Shown here piece after piece: positions 36,254 through 45,808 of a stretch of DNA of 64,000 nucleotides; the first letter of the stretch is position 1, and the number at the start of each line of letters is the position of its first letter. The DNA comes from Candidatus Ulvibacter alkanivorans (GTDB taxonomy: Bacteria > Bacteroidota > Bacteroidia > Flavobacteriales > Flavobacteriaceae), in contig NZ_QOLC01000025.1 in the NCBI RefSeq assembly GCF_003333325.1, positions 27,804 through 91,803 on the forward strand, in the 5' to 3' direction. The position numbers were made by a program, and so were the translations under genes. The notes beneath the pieces were generated by a model. It ran no database searches and was not told the origin of the DNA. It saw only the letters and a list, made by a program, of their open reading frames with translations.

Positions 36254-37138
36254 ATGAGATTGGTTTCCTTTTTGGTGATAGCATGCTTCACAAGTATCAC
36301 CTTCGCACAAAATATTAGTGGACGCGCTTATTACGAATCGAAAACTACCGTCGATATGGACAATTTCGGTGGACGAGAGATGAGCGAGGACATGAAAAAA
36401 CAGATTGCCGAACGAATGAAAAGTATGTTGGAAAAAACCTTCATTCTTACTTTTAATAATAAAGAATCGATCTACAAAGAAGAGGAAATGTTAGAAACGG
36501 GTGCAGGAAACGGAGGCTTCCGAATGATGATGGGAAGTTTTACGCCGGGCGATCAATACAAGAACCTTGAGACGAACCAGATTATTGAGGAGCGTGAATT
36601 CTTCGGAAAACAATTCCTTATCAACGATACGATTCCATCATTGGAATGGGAGATCACAAAAGAATCAAAACAAATAGGACAGTATATCGCTATTAAGGCG
36701 ACTGCGGTAAAACCTATCGATGAAAATGACTTTAGCATGGCGCGACGCAGAGGAGGTCGCGACGACGATGAGAAGCAAGAAGGCGAAACCGCAACCGACT
36801 CTACGAAGACCGCTACCGATGATCCGTTTAATGAGATCGAGGTGCCGAAAGAAGTGATTGTTACAGCTTGGTTTACTCCGCAAATACCGGTAGGAAACGG
36901 ACCCGGTGATTACGCAGGCCTGCCGGGATTAATTCTTGAACTTAATTTTTATCGCACCACCATCCTGTGCTCAAAAATCGTGCTTAATGTGAAAGATGCC
37001 GAATCGATCGAAGCACCGTCAAAAGGAACAGAAGTAACACGTGACGAGTACAACTCCATCGTAAAGGAAAAGATGGAGGAAATGCGTGAGAATTTTAGAG
37101 GGCGAGGGGGTCGAAGAGGGGGTCGTTTTGGCGGCTAG
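36254..37138 (+). CDS. GLPGLI family secreted protein, copy 2
   Basis: 294 residues, a diverged paralogue of the preceding gene. Signal peptide MRLVSFLVIACFTSITFAQ. The motif is DYAGLPGLILELN with the same upstream TAWFTPQIPVGNGPGDY. Compared with copy 1 it carries an acidic/threonine-rich insertion (DDDEKQEGETATDSTKTA), and its tail ends in Gly/Arg repeats (FRGRGGRRGGRFGG). The receptor gene starts 61 bases downstream, so these three genes look like an export or uptake unit. Molecular role unknown. Confidence 0.92.
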   Translation: MRLVSFLVIACFTSITFAQNISGRAYYESKTTVDMDNFGGREMSEDMKKQIAERMKSMLEKTFILTFNNKESIYKEEEMLETGAGNGGFRMMMGSFTPGDQYKNLETNQIIEEREFFGKQFLINDTIPSLEWEITKESKQIGQYIAIKATAVKPIDENDFSMARRRGGRDDDEKQEGETATDSTKTATDDPFNEIEVPKEVIVTAWFTPQIPVGNGPGDYAGLPGLILELNFYRTTILCSKIVLNVKDAESIEAPSKGTEVTRDEYNSIVKEKMEEMRENFRGRGGRRGGRFGG

Positions 37139-37199
37139 ATCCAGATATAGACCATGTGAACATACAATTATTCTAGGTAGATAAACCAACCAACTACAA

Positions 37200-39926
37200 A
37201 TGAAAAAAATACTCTGGGCAATCTTATTGCTGCTTACCGTATCCCTTTCAGCACAAACTATTAAAGTAAAAGGTGTAATCAAGGATAGTATCGGGGACCC
37301 CCTCGAATTGGCTAACGTGATCGCCACCGAAAAAGAATCGGGTGCGATCGAATCGTATGCGATTACGAACTTCGAAGGGCGGTTTCAATTGGACCTTACC
37401 AAAAATAAAACCTATGTACTTCGTGCTAGTTTTCTTGGGTATGAAACTCAGGAAAAATCGCTTACGGTTGCGGATGATTCAGAAGACATAGACCTAAACT
37501 TTACCTTAAATTCTTTGGCCGATGAATTAGAAGGCGTCGAGATCACTTACGAAATGCCGGTGACCGTGAAAGGCGATACTATAGTCTACAATGCCGATTC
37601 GTTCCGTACCGGGGAAGAACGAAAACTGGGCGACGTTATGAAGAATTTACCCGGGGTCGAGGTGAACGATGCCGGTGAGATAGAGGTGGAAGGCAAAGCC
37701 GTAACCAAAGTAATGGTAGAAGGGAAGGATTTCTTCGATGGTGATTCTAAACTAGCAACTAAAAATATTCCTGCAGATGCGGTAGATAAGGTTGAAGTGC
37801 TACGAAATTACAACGAGGTCGATCAAATGCGTGGCTTGGGCAATGACCAAGATAATGTGGCGATCAATATTCGACTTAAGGAAGGTAAAAAGAACTTTTG
37901 GTTTGGTGAGGTTACAGCCGGTGGTGGCCTGGTTGGTGATGATGAAGCAGGTTATCTGGTACATCCTAAATTGTTCTATTACAGTCCGAAATACAGCATC
38001 AACTTGATCACCGATTTTAATAACATTGGGGAAGTGCCTTTTACATTTCGAGACTATTTTAATTTTACGGGTGGATTCCGAAACTTCAATCGAGGGGGAG
38101 GGACTAACTTTAATATTAGTGATAGCGGACTCGGATTTGCCGTAACTCAAAACAACAGAGCAAACGAATTAGAAACAAAATTCCTAGCCGGGAATTTTAG
38201 CTGGGCCGTTAATAAGAAATGGGACCTGAGCGGATTTTCAATTCTATCTGACAATAAAACGAACATCGTAAATAATTCGATACGACAGTATATCGCTTCC
38301 GGAAGTACCGAGATCTCAAGTAGTGAGACCGATCAACGTAACCAGCTGGGAATGGTCAAATTGAGTAGTGTCTACAAACCAAGCACCGATTTTCAGATGG
38401 ACTATGATGTGTTGGTAAAAGCATCAAAGCAGACCGAAGATGCCGGTGTGTTCTCGCAATTTGACGGGCGAGATAACTCCATTTCCGAAGCAAAAGAAAA
38501 CAAACCGTTTTCTATAAATCAGAATATGAATCTGTACTATACGCTGGATGATAAGAACATCTTTGCGGGACAAGTACAACACTTATGGCAGGATGAAGAT
38601 CCATTCTATAACGCCATTGTCGATCTACTGCCTTTTGGCGGAATTCTACCGGTAGATACCACGCAAAACCGATTTAACATAAATCAAGCGAAGAACATTC
38701 GAACCAGCAAAATAGATGCAAAAGTAGATTATTACTATGTTCTTAATAATACGAGTAATTTGAATGTTACCCTAGGTACGACCTACAGCAATCAGCAATT
38801 CGACTCTAATATTTTTCAATTGCTTGGTAACGGTGACAGGTTAGATTTTTCACAAACACCTCCAATCGATGGAGAAACATTACCACTTACCAACGATGTA
38901 ACCTATACTTTTAGTGATGTCTTTTTAGGGTTGCATTACAAAGTAAAGACAGGAGCATTTATTTTTACCCCCGGATTAACACTGCATAATTACAACCTAA
39001 AGACCGATCAGTTAAACACTAGCAACTCACAGAACGATTGGATGGTGCTGCCCGATGTGAATGCCATTTGGGAGATCAAAAAAAGTGAGAACTTGCGTTT
39101 TAATTATGCTGTATCTGCCGAATACACCGATGTGAACGATTATGCAGAAGCCTTTGTTTTTAATAATTATAACAGACTTTTTAGAGGAAATCGAAACTTA
39201 GAAAATGCGCTGAGTCATAATTACAATCTAACGTATTTTAGCTTTAACCTTTTTAACTATACGAATATTAGCGGTTCGCTTAACTATAGCAGGCGAATTA
39301 ACGGTTATAAGAGCAACACCCAGATCATAGCGATCAACCAAGTGAGCTCGCCATTCAATATCGATAGCAATTTCCCAGATGAGACCTATTCGGCTGTGGG
39401 AAGATTCAGCAAACGAATTAAAAAGATACAGTTCAATGCCAGTGCAAATGTATCATTGGCAAAATCGAACAATGTGGTGAACGACATAGTTCGCGAAAGT
39501 GAGAGTTTTACGCAAAACTATCGAGGAAGCGTTCGAACCAATTTTAGAAATTGGCCCAATTTCGAAGGTGGCTATGTGCTAAGTGTGAATAATTATGACA
39601 ACGGCGGGTTGGAGCAAAAATTCTATACGCACCGCCCTTTTGTTAACGTAGATCTGCGCTTTTTAAAAGATTTTACTTTCGATGCCGAGTGGGAATATTA
39701 CAAATACACCAACGAGGGCAATACGGTAGATAATTCGTATTCGTTCGTAAATGCCAACTTGTATTATCGTAAAGGCGAAAGTCCATGGGAATTCCAATTA
39801 CAAGCGACCAATATACTCGATACGGAAGCGATTAACAGCGATAGTTTTAACGAGCAATTCAACACCACTTCACAGTATTTCGTGCTTCCTCGCATCTTTA
39901 TGTTTGTGGTCAAGTACGAATTGTAG
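37200..39926 (+). CDS. TonB-receptor-like outer-membrane beta-barrel protein
   Basis: 908 residues. Signal peptide MKKILWAILLLLTVSLSAQ, then a CarboxypepD_reg-like domain (VKGVIKDSIGDPLELANVIA). A plug-like region follows with VKGDTIVYNADSFRTGEERK, LPGVEVNDAGEIEVEGK and PADAVDKVEVLRNYN. The remainder is a long barrel rich in aromatic strands with terminal FMFVVKYEL. It resembles the outer-membrane beta-barrel family commonly paired with GLPGLI proteins rather than SusC-type receptors, and no SusD partner is present. The ligand is unknown; the GLPGLI pair upstream is probably functionally linked. Confidence 0.9.
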   Translation: MKKILWAILLLLTVSLSAQTIKVKGVIKDSIGDPLELANVIATEKESGAIESYAITNFEGRFQLDLTKNKTYVLRASFLGYETQEKSLTVADDSEDIDLNFTLNSLADELEGVEITYEMPVTVKGDTIVYNADSFRTGEERKLGDVMKNLPGVEVNDAGEIEVEGKAVTKVMVEGKDFFDGDSKLATKNIPADAVDKVEVLRNYNEVDQMRGLGNDQDNVAINIRLKEGKKNFWFGEVTAGGGLVGDDEAGYLVHPKLFYYSPKYSINLITDFNNIGEVPFTFRDYFNFTGGFRNFNRGGGTNFNISDSGLGFAVTQNNRANELETKFLAGNFSWAVNKKWDLSGFSILSDNKTNIVNNSIRQYIASGSTEISSSETDQRNQLGMVKLSSVYKPSTDFQMDYDVLVKASKQTEDAGVFSQFDGRDNSISEAKENKPFSINQNMNLYYTLDDKNIFAGQVQHLWQDEDPFYNAIVDLLPFGGILPVDTTQNRFNINQAKNIRTSKIDAKVDYYYVLNNTSNLNVTLGTTYSNQQFDSNIFQLLGNGDRLDFSQTPPIDGETLPLTNDVTYTFSDVFLGLHYKVKTGAFIFTPGLTLHNYNLKTDQLNTSNSQNDWMVLPDVNAIWEIKKSENLRFNYAVSAEYTDVNDYAEAFVFNNYNRLFRGNRNLENALSHNYNLTYFSFNLFNYTNISGSLNYSRRINGYKSNTQIIAINQVSSPFNIDSNFPDETYSAVGRFSKRIKKIQFNASANVSLAKSNNVVNDIVRESESFTQNYRGSVRTNFRNWPNFEGGYVLSVNNYDNGGLEQKFYTHRPFVNVDLRFLKDFTFDAEWEYYKYTNEGNTVDNSYSFVNANLYYRKGESPWEFQLQATNILDTEAINSDSFNEQFNTTSQYFVLPRIFMFVVKYEL

Positions 39927-39994
39927 CCCATTATTTTAGGCAAGGCATAAACAAAGAAAATGACGATTTTGTATCTTTCTGAAAAACTTCAGCC

Positions 39995-40609
39995 ATGCGT
40001 AATATTTTCTTCGGAATCATCCTCGCCGTCATTATCTTTTTTGGCTTGCGTTACTGTGAGCATCACAAAGATGAACGAGAACAGTTGGAAGCGAATACGG
40101 CGCTTATCGAAAAACAACTTAAAAATGTTGGAAAGCTAATCGTAACGGAAGGAAGCTATGCGCAAGTCTTTAGTTATGAAGATTCGAAGCGGTTTTACTT
40201 CGATGTGCTGTCGGCACGAAAAAAGGCCTTGGTCGTCGTTAATGCCGATGCTAGCATCGCATACGATTTAAGTGCGGTAGAGACCAAAGTAGACGAGGCT
40301 AACAAAACGGTCTATATATTGTCCATTCCCGAACCCGAACTTACCATCAATCCCAATATCGAATACTACGATGTGACCCAAGACTATCTCAATCAGTTTG
40401 AGGCTTCAGATTACAACAAGATTAAAACACGAGTCGAAAGATCACTGCGAGAAAAGATCGAAAATTCGGAATTGGTAACCAATGCCCAAAACCGACTTAT
40501 TTCAGAATTACAAAAGATCTATATCCTAACCAATTCTATGGGCTGGAGCCTGCGATACCAAGGAGAACCGGTACAAACAGAAGATGATCTGGAAAAGATT
40601 AAAATGTAA
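39995..40609 (+). CDS. DUF4230 domain protein
   Basis: 204 residues. An N-terminal hydrophobic segment (IFFGIILAVIIFFGLRYCEHH) is a membrane anchor or uncleaved signal. The rest is a DUF4230 domain with KNVGKLIVTEGSYAQVFSYED, KALVVVNADASIAYDLSAVE and the late NSELVTNAQNRLISELQKI. The family occurs in Bacteroidota and Firmicutes and has no established function. The gene is convergent with the rhodanese and downstream of the receptor with a 68-base gap. No terminator was clear between the receptor and this gene. Confidence 0.87.
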   Translation: MRNIFFGIILAVIIFFGLRYCEHHKDEREQLEANTALIEKQLKNVGKLIVTEGSYAQVFSYEDSKRFYFDVLSARKKALVVVNADASIAYDLSAVETKVDEANKTVYILSIPEPELTINPNIEYYDVTQDYLNQFEASDYNKIKTRVERSLREKIENSELVTNAQNRLISELQKIYILTNSMGWSLRYQGEPVQTEDDLEKIKM

Positions 40610-40629
40610 ACACCGTTAACGTTGAATGC

Positions 40630-40935
40630 TTAAAGCTTCTTTTGAAGGCTTAACCATCCGCCACCATTCGTGGCTTCCACACCGTGCTTTTCTAGAATTT
40701 TGACTGCGCGTCCACTGCGAATACCACTCGCGCAACAAGTAATAATGGGTCGATCGAGTCGCTTTAGCTCTTCAATTCGGTCTTCTACTTGTTGCACAGG
40801 TATGTGCATGGAGCCCGGAATAGCACCATTAGCATATTCTTCCTTAGTACGAACATCCAAGATTACTGCATCGCGATCTTTAAATTGTTGTATTTTTTTT
40901 GCTTTATGTCCAAATAAAAAATCAAAAAATCCCAT
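40630..40935 (-). CDS. Rhodanese-like domain protein
   Basis: 101 residues, a single-domain rhodanese. The active-site loop is CASGIRS with persulfide-forming Cys68 and Arg73; upstream are VILDVRTKEEYANGAIPGSMHIP and the QQVEDRIEEL helix. The very N-terminus (MGFFDFLFGHKAKK) is typical of flavobacterial single-domain rhodaneses. It probably transfers sulfane sulfur in the cytosol, with acceptor unknown. It lies 25 bases after the aromatic amino acid hydroxylase on the same strand, so it may be co-transcribed. Confidence 0.9.
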   Translation of the reverse strand: MGFFDFLFGHKAKKIQQFKDRDAVILDVRTKEEYANGAIPGSMHIPVQQVEDRIEELKRLDRPIITCCASGIRSGRAVKILEKHGVEATNGGGWLSLQKKL

Positions 40936-40960
40936 AATATGTTTTGTTTTTGTTGCCTGT

Positions 40961-42748
40961 TTAATTGATGCTTTTTGGCACCTTTTTTTCCAGTAAGAGC
41001 AATCCGTCGTCGATCAGGTGTGCTACAGTAGGGCGACGTGATTTAAGGTTGATAAGATAATTGAGAACACGCTCAGAAAAACTTGAATCGTCCCGAGCGA
41101 CTAATTCATAGATCTCTAATGGCAGTAACCAATCATTGGGGTGTGACGCTTGTACATCTGCAAAGATGGGAGGTAAAACAGCATCCTTGTCGTCTGTAGA
41201 GACCCCGTCCTTTAACTTTTCTCGTAGATCTCGCACCGATTTATACAAGGCATTCAATGCAACTTCCGATTCCGTAAGCGTAGGACGCGCAGTGGTGCTC
41301 TTGCTAACATGTGTTACTAGATCGAACGAAAGATAATCGGCAGCACCCGCAAAGGCACTCAAGATCTCTTTTCCTACCGCCATGTCGAAATCTCCCATAT
41401 CCGGACTAAATAGGATCTCATCCTTATAACTCACCGTACAATTGGTAAACTGAATGAGCATTAGTTCACCGCGAAGATTTCGCATTCCCGTAACATTCAA
41501 ACCTTCAACCGTAATACCACTTTCAAATTCGAAGGCAATTGGTTTACCGTCATAAAAATTATAAGCTTGTAGGTCACGCGGACCCATATTCTCAATCGCC
41601 AAGTTGATACCCTTCAACTTACCTAAAGGCGATCTAAATCCGTTGGCGTGCCGACTCACCCCGTGGCCGATCACTTCTTTTTCTCGATAGGACAAAGCTG
41701 TTTCTCCTTCGGTCTCAAAGTACACCACTTCGTTGTCTTCATTTTGTATCATACGCGTAAATCGACCACTAATTTGTAAGCCGGTACTTATTTCAATAGT
41801 ACCAATTTGTTTCGATTCTATCAGCTTGTGTAATCCGCGCCAACCGCCTTTTCGCACTGCCATAGTGTTGGCGAATTCTTCTAGTACTTCTTGAAGATAG
41901 GCAAAATCTGGCGTGACATATAACTGTGGTTGCGGTTTTGTAATGTCAAAATCCTGATAGGCCGCATCTATCGAGTATGGTATTTTCTTAACCTCCTCCT
42001 TCATGCACCAGGTGCTTTCACCTATAGACGACAATAGACCCGCGCCATAGATCTTTGGGTGGTCTACCGTGCCTACCAAACCATATTCCACGGTCCACCA
42101 ATGTAAGTTGCGAATTAGCGAGATTTCCGAAGGTGCAACCTCTTTTTGTTGCAATTCTAATACTTCTTTTTCTGCCGCTGCTATCATTGCATCACTGCTG
42201 TCTTCCGAAGCCTTTAAAATAGACAAAGCGCGTACCGCTTCGTATAATTCCATATCATGAGCGCTCGATATGGCCTTGGCGCCAATCTCTCCAAAGCGTC
42301 GCAGATACTCGGCATAATCCGGACTGGCAATAATAGGAGCATGCCCCGCTCCCTCATGAATAATGTCCGGCGCCGGCGTATATTCAATATGTTCTAACTG
42401 CCGTATGTCACTGGCGATCACCAAGACCTTATACGCCTGAAACTCCATAAACGCATTGGGAGGTATAAATCCGTCCACCGCGACCGCAGCCCAACCTATT
42501 TCTTTTAAGATACGATTCATCCCATACATCGAGGGGATCGCTTCTATAGAAATTCCTGTTTTTTCAAGTCCATCTACATAACTCGCATGGGCAACCTTGC
42601 TCAAATAATCAACATTTTTTCGCATCACATACCGCCATACCGCCTGATTTATGGGCGTGTATTGCTCATAGTCCTGCGGTTTGATGTACTGCTTTAAATG
42701 CGGTGGTAACCGATCTAATAATTCGTTGGTTTCAATTCGTTGCTCCAT
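40961..42748 (-). CDS. Aromatic amino acid hydroxylase (long form)
   Basis: 595 residues, about twice the length of the short bacterial phenylalanine hydroxylase. The biopterin-dependent catalytic domain fills the first 300 or so residues, with iron ligands His131 and His136 in IIHEGAGHAP and Glu221 in WWTVEYGL. The C-terminal half (about 310-595) has no hydroxylase motif but conserved segments such as GPRDLQAYNFYDGKPIAFEF, and is found in the Bacteroidota form of the enzyme. It should hydroxylate phenylalanine to tyrosine (or a related substrate). It is divergent from the TetR-paa cluster. Confidence 0.9.
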   Translation of the reverse strand: MEQRIETNELLDRLPPHLKQYIKPQDYEQYTPINQAVWRYVMRKNVDYLSKVAHASYVDGLEKTGISIEAIPSMYGMNRILKEIGWAAVAVDGFIPPNAFMEFQAYKVLVIASDIRQLEHIEYTPAPDIIHEGAGHAPIIASPDYAEYLRRFGEIGAKAISSAHDMELYEAVRALSILKASEDSSDAMIAAAEKEVLELQQKEVAPSEISLIRNLHWWTVEYGLVGTVDHPKIYGAGLLSSIGESTWCMKEEVKKIPYSIDAAYQDFDITKPQPQLYVTPDFAYLQEVLEEFANTMAVRKGGWRGLHKLIESKQIGTIEISTGLQISGRFTRMIQNEDNEVVYFETEGETALSYREKEVIGHGVSRHANGFRSPLGKLKGINLAIENMGPRDLQAYNFYDGKPIAFEFESGITVEGLNVTGMRNLRGELMLIQFTNCTVSYKDEILFSPDMGDFDMAVGKEILSAFAGAADYLSFDLVTHVSKSTTARPTLTESEVALNALYKSVRDLREKLKDGVSTDDKDAVLPPIFADVQASHPNDWLLPLEIYELVARDDSSFSERVLNYLINLKSRRPTVAHLIDDGLLLLEKKVPKSIN

Positions 42749-42803
42749 AGAATTTCAAAATTAATACTTTTTTAACCACCTACCGTTTTCTTGGTAGAGT
42801 TAG

Positions 42804-42925
42804 TTGGGCGTTCCCACGTTTTTTTATGTCGTAGAAAAAGATATAAAAAAACATGGGCGGGCTTTCGGTAGTCGCTTCTGCCGCAGCCAGAGAGCTCCAA
42901 CAAGACCTCAATCCCTAACGCAGCC
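42804..42925. repeat. Interspersed intergenic repeat, copy 1 (GGGCGTT...TAACGC family)
   Basis: The element starts TTGGGCGTTCCC and ends CCCTAACGCAG. It contains an internal hairpin (CCCACGTTTTTTTA pairing with TAAAAAAACATGGG, one mismatch), then GGGCGGGCTTTCGG, a TGCCGC block and CAATCCCTAACGC. Copy 2 lies at 55231. Ends are imperfect inverted repeats around GCGTT/AACGC. It fills most of the 261-base gap between the hydroxylase and the TetR gene. It resembles REP-type elements and codes for nothing visible. Confidence 0.7.
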
Positions 42926-43009
42926 CAGCAATAAAATAGATCGTAACCTGCTTATTTCTGCCTAAACTCAGAATCCAATACACCTATTTTTTTCGCTACC
43001 TTTACACAA

Positions 43010-43588
43010 ATGAAGACGCTTACACGAAAGCAAGAAATTGTTGCTACCGCCTCCAAACTATTTAAAGAAAAAGGCTATAATGCTGTTTCCATGCGAGACA
43101 TTGCGCAGGCTATGGGAATAAAAGCCGCTAGCTTGTACAACCATATTAGTGGCAAACAAGAGATCCTTTCTACACTCATTCTCGAAGTGGCCATAGAATT
43201 TACAAACGGCATGCAAACGGTACTCGCCGAAGAATCGTCTCCTGTTCAACAAATAGAACGCATTATCGAAATGCATATCGATATTACCGTTAATTATTCC
43301 GAAGGACTTGCGGCACTAAATAACGACTGGATGCACCTTGAGAATGATGAGTTGAGGTCCTTTATTCGCATGCGCGAAGACTACGAAGAGAACTTCAGGC
43401 AGATCATCAAGCGCGGAATTGCCGCAGGAGAAATTCAAGCACGACAACCGGAGGTGATCTTGTTTTCCATACTCTCAACCTTACGTACATTATACCTCTG
43501 GTATCAAAAACGCGGAAAGCTGGATGTGAACGTGTTGAAGCAAGATATGGTCGCCGTTTTTCTGCACGGTATCGTTAACAAACTTTAA
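43010..43588 (+). CDS. TetR/AcrR family regulator, probable phenylacetate regulator
   Basis: 192 residues. The N-terminal TetR helix-turn-helix is clear: RKQEIVATASKLFKEKGYNA and then MRDIAQAMGIKAASLYNHI. The C-terminal ligand domain (about 60-192) is all-helical. Its position 57 bases before paaE, with a perfect palindrome in that gap, argues that it represses the paa operon and responds to phenylacetyl-CoA, like PaaR of other bacteria that lack PaaX. The ligand is inference. Its own promoter is weak by consensus (TACCTTTA near the ATG), and read-through into paaE is possible. Confidence 0.88.
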   Translation: MKTLTRKQEIVATASKLFKEKGYNAVSMRDIAQAMGIKAASLYNHISGKQEILSTLILEVAIEFTNGMQTVLAEESSPVQQIERIIEMHIDITVNYSEGLAALNNDWMHLENDELRSFIRMREDYEENFRQIIKRGIAAGEIQARQPEVILFSILSTLRTLYLWYQKRGKLDVNVLKQDMVAVFLHGIVNKL

Positions 43589-43589
43589 C

Positions 43590-43620
43590 TTGTAAAAGTA
43601 ACTAACAATCGTTAGTTTTG
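43590..43620 (+). promoter_or_regulatory. paa operon promoter with overlapping TetR-type operator
   Basis: TTG at 43590-43592, a 20-base spacer and TAGTTTTG at 43613-43620 match the Bacteroidota consensus exactly. The perfect palindrome AACTAAC-AATC-GTTAGTT (43600-43617) overlaps the -7 element, so a bound regulator would block transcription. The paaE GTG is 25 bases after the -7 element. Confidence 0.75.
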
Positions 43621-43644
43621 TAACAATTAAACGACAAATAGCCC

Positions 43645-44718
43645 GTGGCAAAGTTTTATAAGATCAAGGTAAAAGATGTGTACAAAGAGACCGACGATTG
43701 TTCGGTTATCGTATTCGATGTTCCCGAAGAACACAAAGAGGCGTTTCACTTTCGTCAAGGACAGCATTTAACCTTAAAAGCAGATATCGACGGGCAAGAT
43801 ACCCGACGGTCCTACAGTTTGTGCTCCAGCCCGGTAGATGGACAGTGGCGTGTGGCAGTAAAACAGATCCCCGAAGGGAAATTCTCTACCTATGTAAACA
43901 ACAGCCTTCAACCCGGAGATACACTTGAAGTAATGGCGCCTAGCGGTACGTTCGGTGTAGATGTACAGCCGGACACACCTAAGAACTATTTGTTTTTTGC
44001 TGCAGGTAGTGGGATCACACCGGTACTGTCAATGATCAAAACACATTTGTACGAAGAACCAAACGCTACTTGTAAGTTGTTTTATGTGAATAAGACCGCA
44101 AAATCGATTATCTTTAAGGAAGAATTAGAACAATTGCGCAATGCAAACTTCGGAAGACTGGAGATCTACTATTTCTTGACCAAAGAAAAACGAGATATCG
44201 AATTGTTTAGCGGAAGGTTTGATGACGAGAAGATGGATGTGCTAACAAAAACCTTTATCGATATTCCGGATACCAGTGAGGTCTTCTTATGTGGCCCCGA
44301 AGACATGGTGCAGTATGTAAGCAATTATCTTGTCGAAGCCGGATTGCCAAAAGAGTTGGTGCACTTCGAACTATTTGTTACAGGCCTTTCCGAAGAAGAC
44401 AAGAAAAGAGCCGAACGACTGGCACAACAAAAAGTGGAAGGAACAGAAGTTGTAATTGTAGACGGAGGAAAAGAGTTTCAGTTCGTCATGACAAGTGCCT
44501 ATGATAACATACTTGATGCTGCCTTAGGAGCCGGTGCCGACTTGCCATTCGCCTGTAAAGGCGGCGTGTGTAGCACCTGTAAATGCCAGGTAGTAGAAGG
44601 TGAGGTAGAGATGAAAATCAATTATGCCTTAGAAGATAAGGAGGTCGCCCAAGATTACGTGTTAAGTTGTCAAGCGGTGCCCTTAAGTGACAAAGTAAAA
44701 GTCGATTTTGACGTGTAG
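43645..44718 (+). CDS. paaE: Phenylacetyl-CoA epoxidase reductase subunit
   Basis: 357 residues starting at a GTG (VAKFYKIKV); no ATG gives a complete N-terminus. It passes electrons from NADPH through FAD and a 2Fe-2S cluster to the diiron epoxidase PaaAC. The FAD-binding RRSYSLCSSP, the NADP region FFAAGSGITPVLSMI and LCGPEDM are visible. The plant-type ferredoxin cluster cysteines are Cys304, Cys309, Cys312 (CKGGVCSTC) and Cys342. Unusually, paaE comes first in the operon, ahead of paaABCD. Confidence 0.95.
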   Translation: MAKFYKIKVKDVYKETDDCSVIVFDVPEEHKEAFHFRQGQHLTLKADIDGQDTRRSYSLCSSPVDGQWRVAVKQIPEGKFSTYVNNSLQPGDTLEVMAPSGTFGVDVQPDTPKNYLFFAAGSGITPVLSMIKTHLYEEPNATCKLFYVNKTAKSIIFKEELEQLRNANFGRLEIYYFLTKEKRDIELFSGRFDDEKMDVLTKTFIDIPDTSEVFLCGPEDMVQYVSNYLVEAGLPKELVHFELFVTGLSEEDKKRAERLAQQKVEGTEVVIVDGGKEFQFVMTSAYDNILDAALGAGADLPFACKGGVCSTCKCQVVEGEVEMKINYALEDKEVAQDYVLSCQAVPLSDKVKVDFDV

Positions 44719-44791
44719 TCGAGATCGCAACATATAGCAATGCTCGATTGTAGTGCAATGAGGAGGCGAGCAAATTAAAAATGTAAGAATT

Positions 44792-45751
44792 ATGAGCAAC
44801 GAACAAGTTAAGAATCTAGAAGAAATTTTTGAAGCGCGAATTGCGCGCGATGAAAAGATCGAACCAAAAGATTGGATGCCGGAGAAGTATCGACAAACAC
44901 ACATTCGACAAATCTCACAACATGCGCATTCTGAAATTATTGGAATGCTTCCCGAAGGTAACTGGATCACCAGAGCACCATCACTGCGAAGAAAAGCAGC
45001 TTTGTTAGCAAAAGTGCAGGACGAAGCAGGGCACGGCCTATATTTATACTCTGCCTGTGAGACCTTAGGGATCTCACGCGAAGAATTATACGAGCAATTG
45101 CACTCCGGGAAAGCAAAATACTCCTCCATTTTTAATTACCCTACCGTGACTTGGGCAGATATGGGCGCGATTGGGTGGCTGGTAGATGGAGCCGCAATTA
45201 TCAACCAAGTGCCACTGTGTAATACCTCTTTTGGACCATATGCACGCGCCATGGTGCGAGTGTGTAAGGAAGAAAGTTTTCATCAAAGACAAGGCTACGA
45301 GATTATGTTAACGCTTTGTAATGGGACACCCGAACAAAAAGAGATGGCACAAGACGCATTAAATCGTTGGTGGTGGCCAAGCCTTATGATGTTAGGGCCA
45401 ACCGATGATATGTCGGTACACACCGAACAATCCATGAAATGGAAATTAAAACGAAAAACTAACGATGAACTGCGACAGCAATTTATCGATCAAACCGTGC
45501 CTCAAGCAGACATCCTCGGACTCACAATTCCGGATCCCGATCTAAAATGGAATGAAGAAACGGGACATTATGACTTTGGAGAGATCGATTGGGATGAATT
45601 TTGGCAGGTAGTAAAAGGTCATGGTCCTTGCAATAAGGAGCGTATGAAAGCACGTGTAGATGCCTGGGAGGATGGTGCGTGGGTGCGTGATGCTGCAATG
45701 GCGTATGCCGAAAAACAAGAAGAACGCGCCGAAAACAAGAAGGCAAGTTAA
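44792..45751 (+). CDS. paaA: 1,2-phenylacetyl-CoA epoxidase, catalytic subunit
   Basis: 319 residues. This ferritin-like diiron subunit inserts one oxygen atom into the aromatic ring of phenylacetyl-CoA. Iron-ligand motifs are visible: [18 protein letters not shown] (ExxH) and [14 protein letters not shown] (second ExxH). The substrate-contact segment [25 protein letters not shown] is near the N-terminus. The C-terminus is charged. It lies 73 bases after paaE and 57 bases before paaB in the same operon. Confidence 0.97.
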   Translation: MSNEQVKNLEEIFEARIARDEKIEPKDWMPEKYRQTHIRQISQHAHSEIIGMLPEGNWITRAPSLRRKAALLAKVQDEAGHGLYLYSACETLGISREELYEQLHSGKAKYSSIFNYPTVTWADMGAIGWLVDGAAIINQVPLCNTSFGPYARAMVRVCKEESFHQRQGYEIMLTLCNGTPEQKEMAQDALNRWWWPSLMMLGPTDDMSVHTEQSMKWKLKRKTNDELRQQFIDQTVPQADILGLTIPDPDLKWNEETGHYDFGEIDWDEFWQVVKGHGPCNKERMKARVDAWEDGAWVRDAAMAYAEKQEERAENKKAS

Positions 45752-45808
45752 CATCCTTCCTTGATGGAAGAACAGTAAAGAAAAATGAATACGACAAAAT
45801 AATACCTT

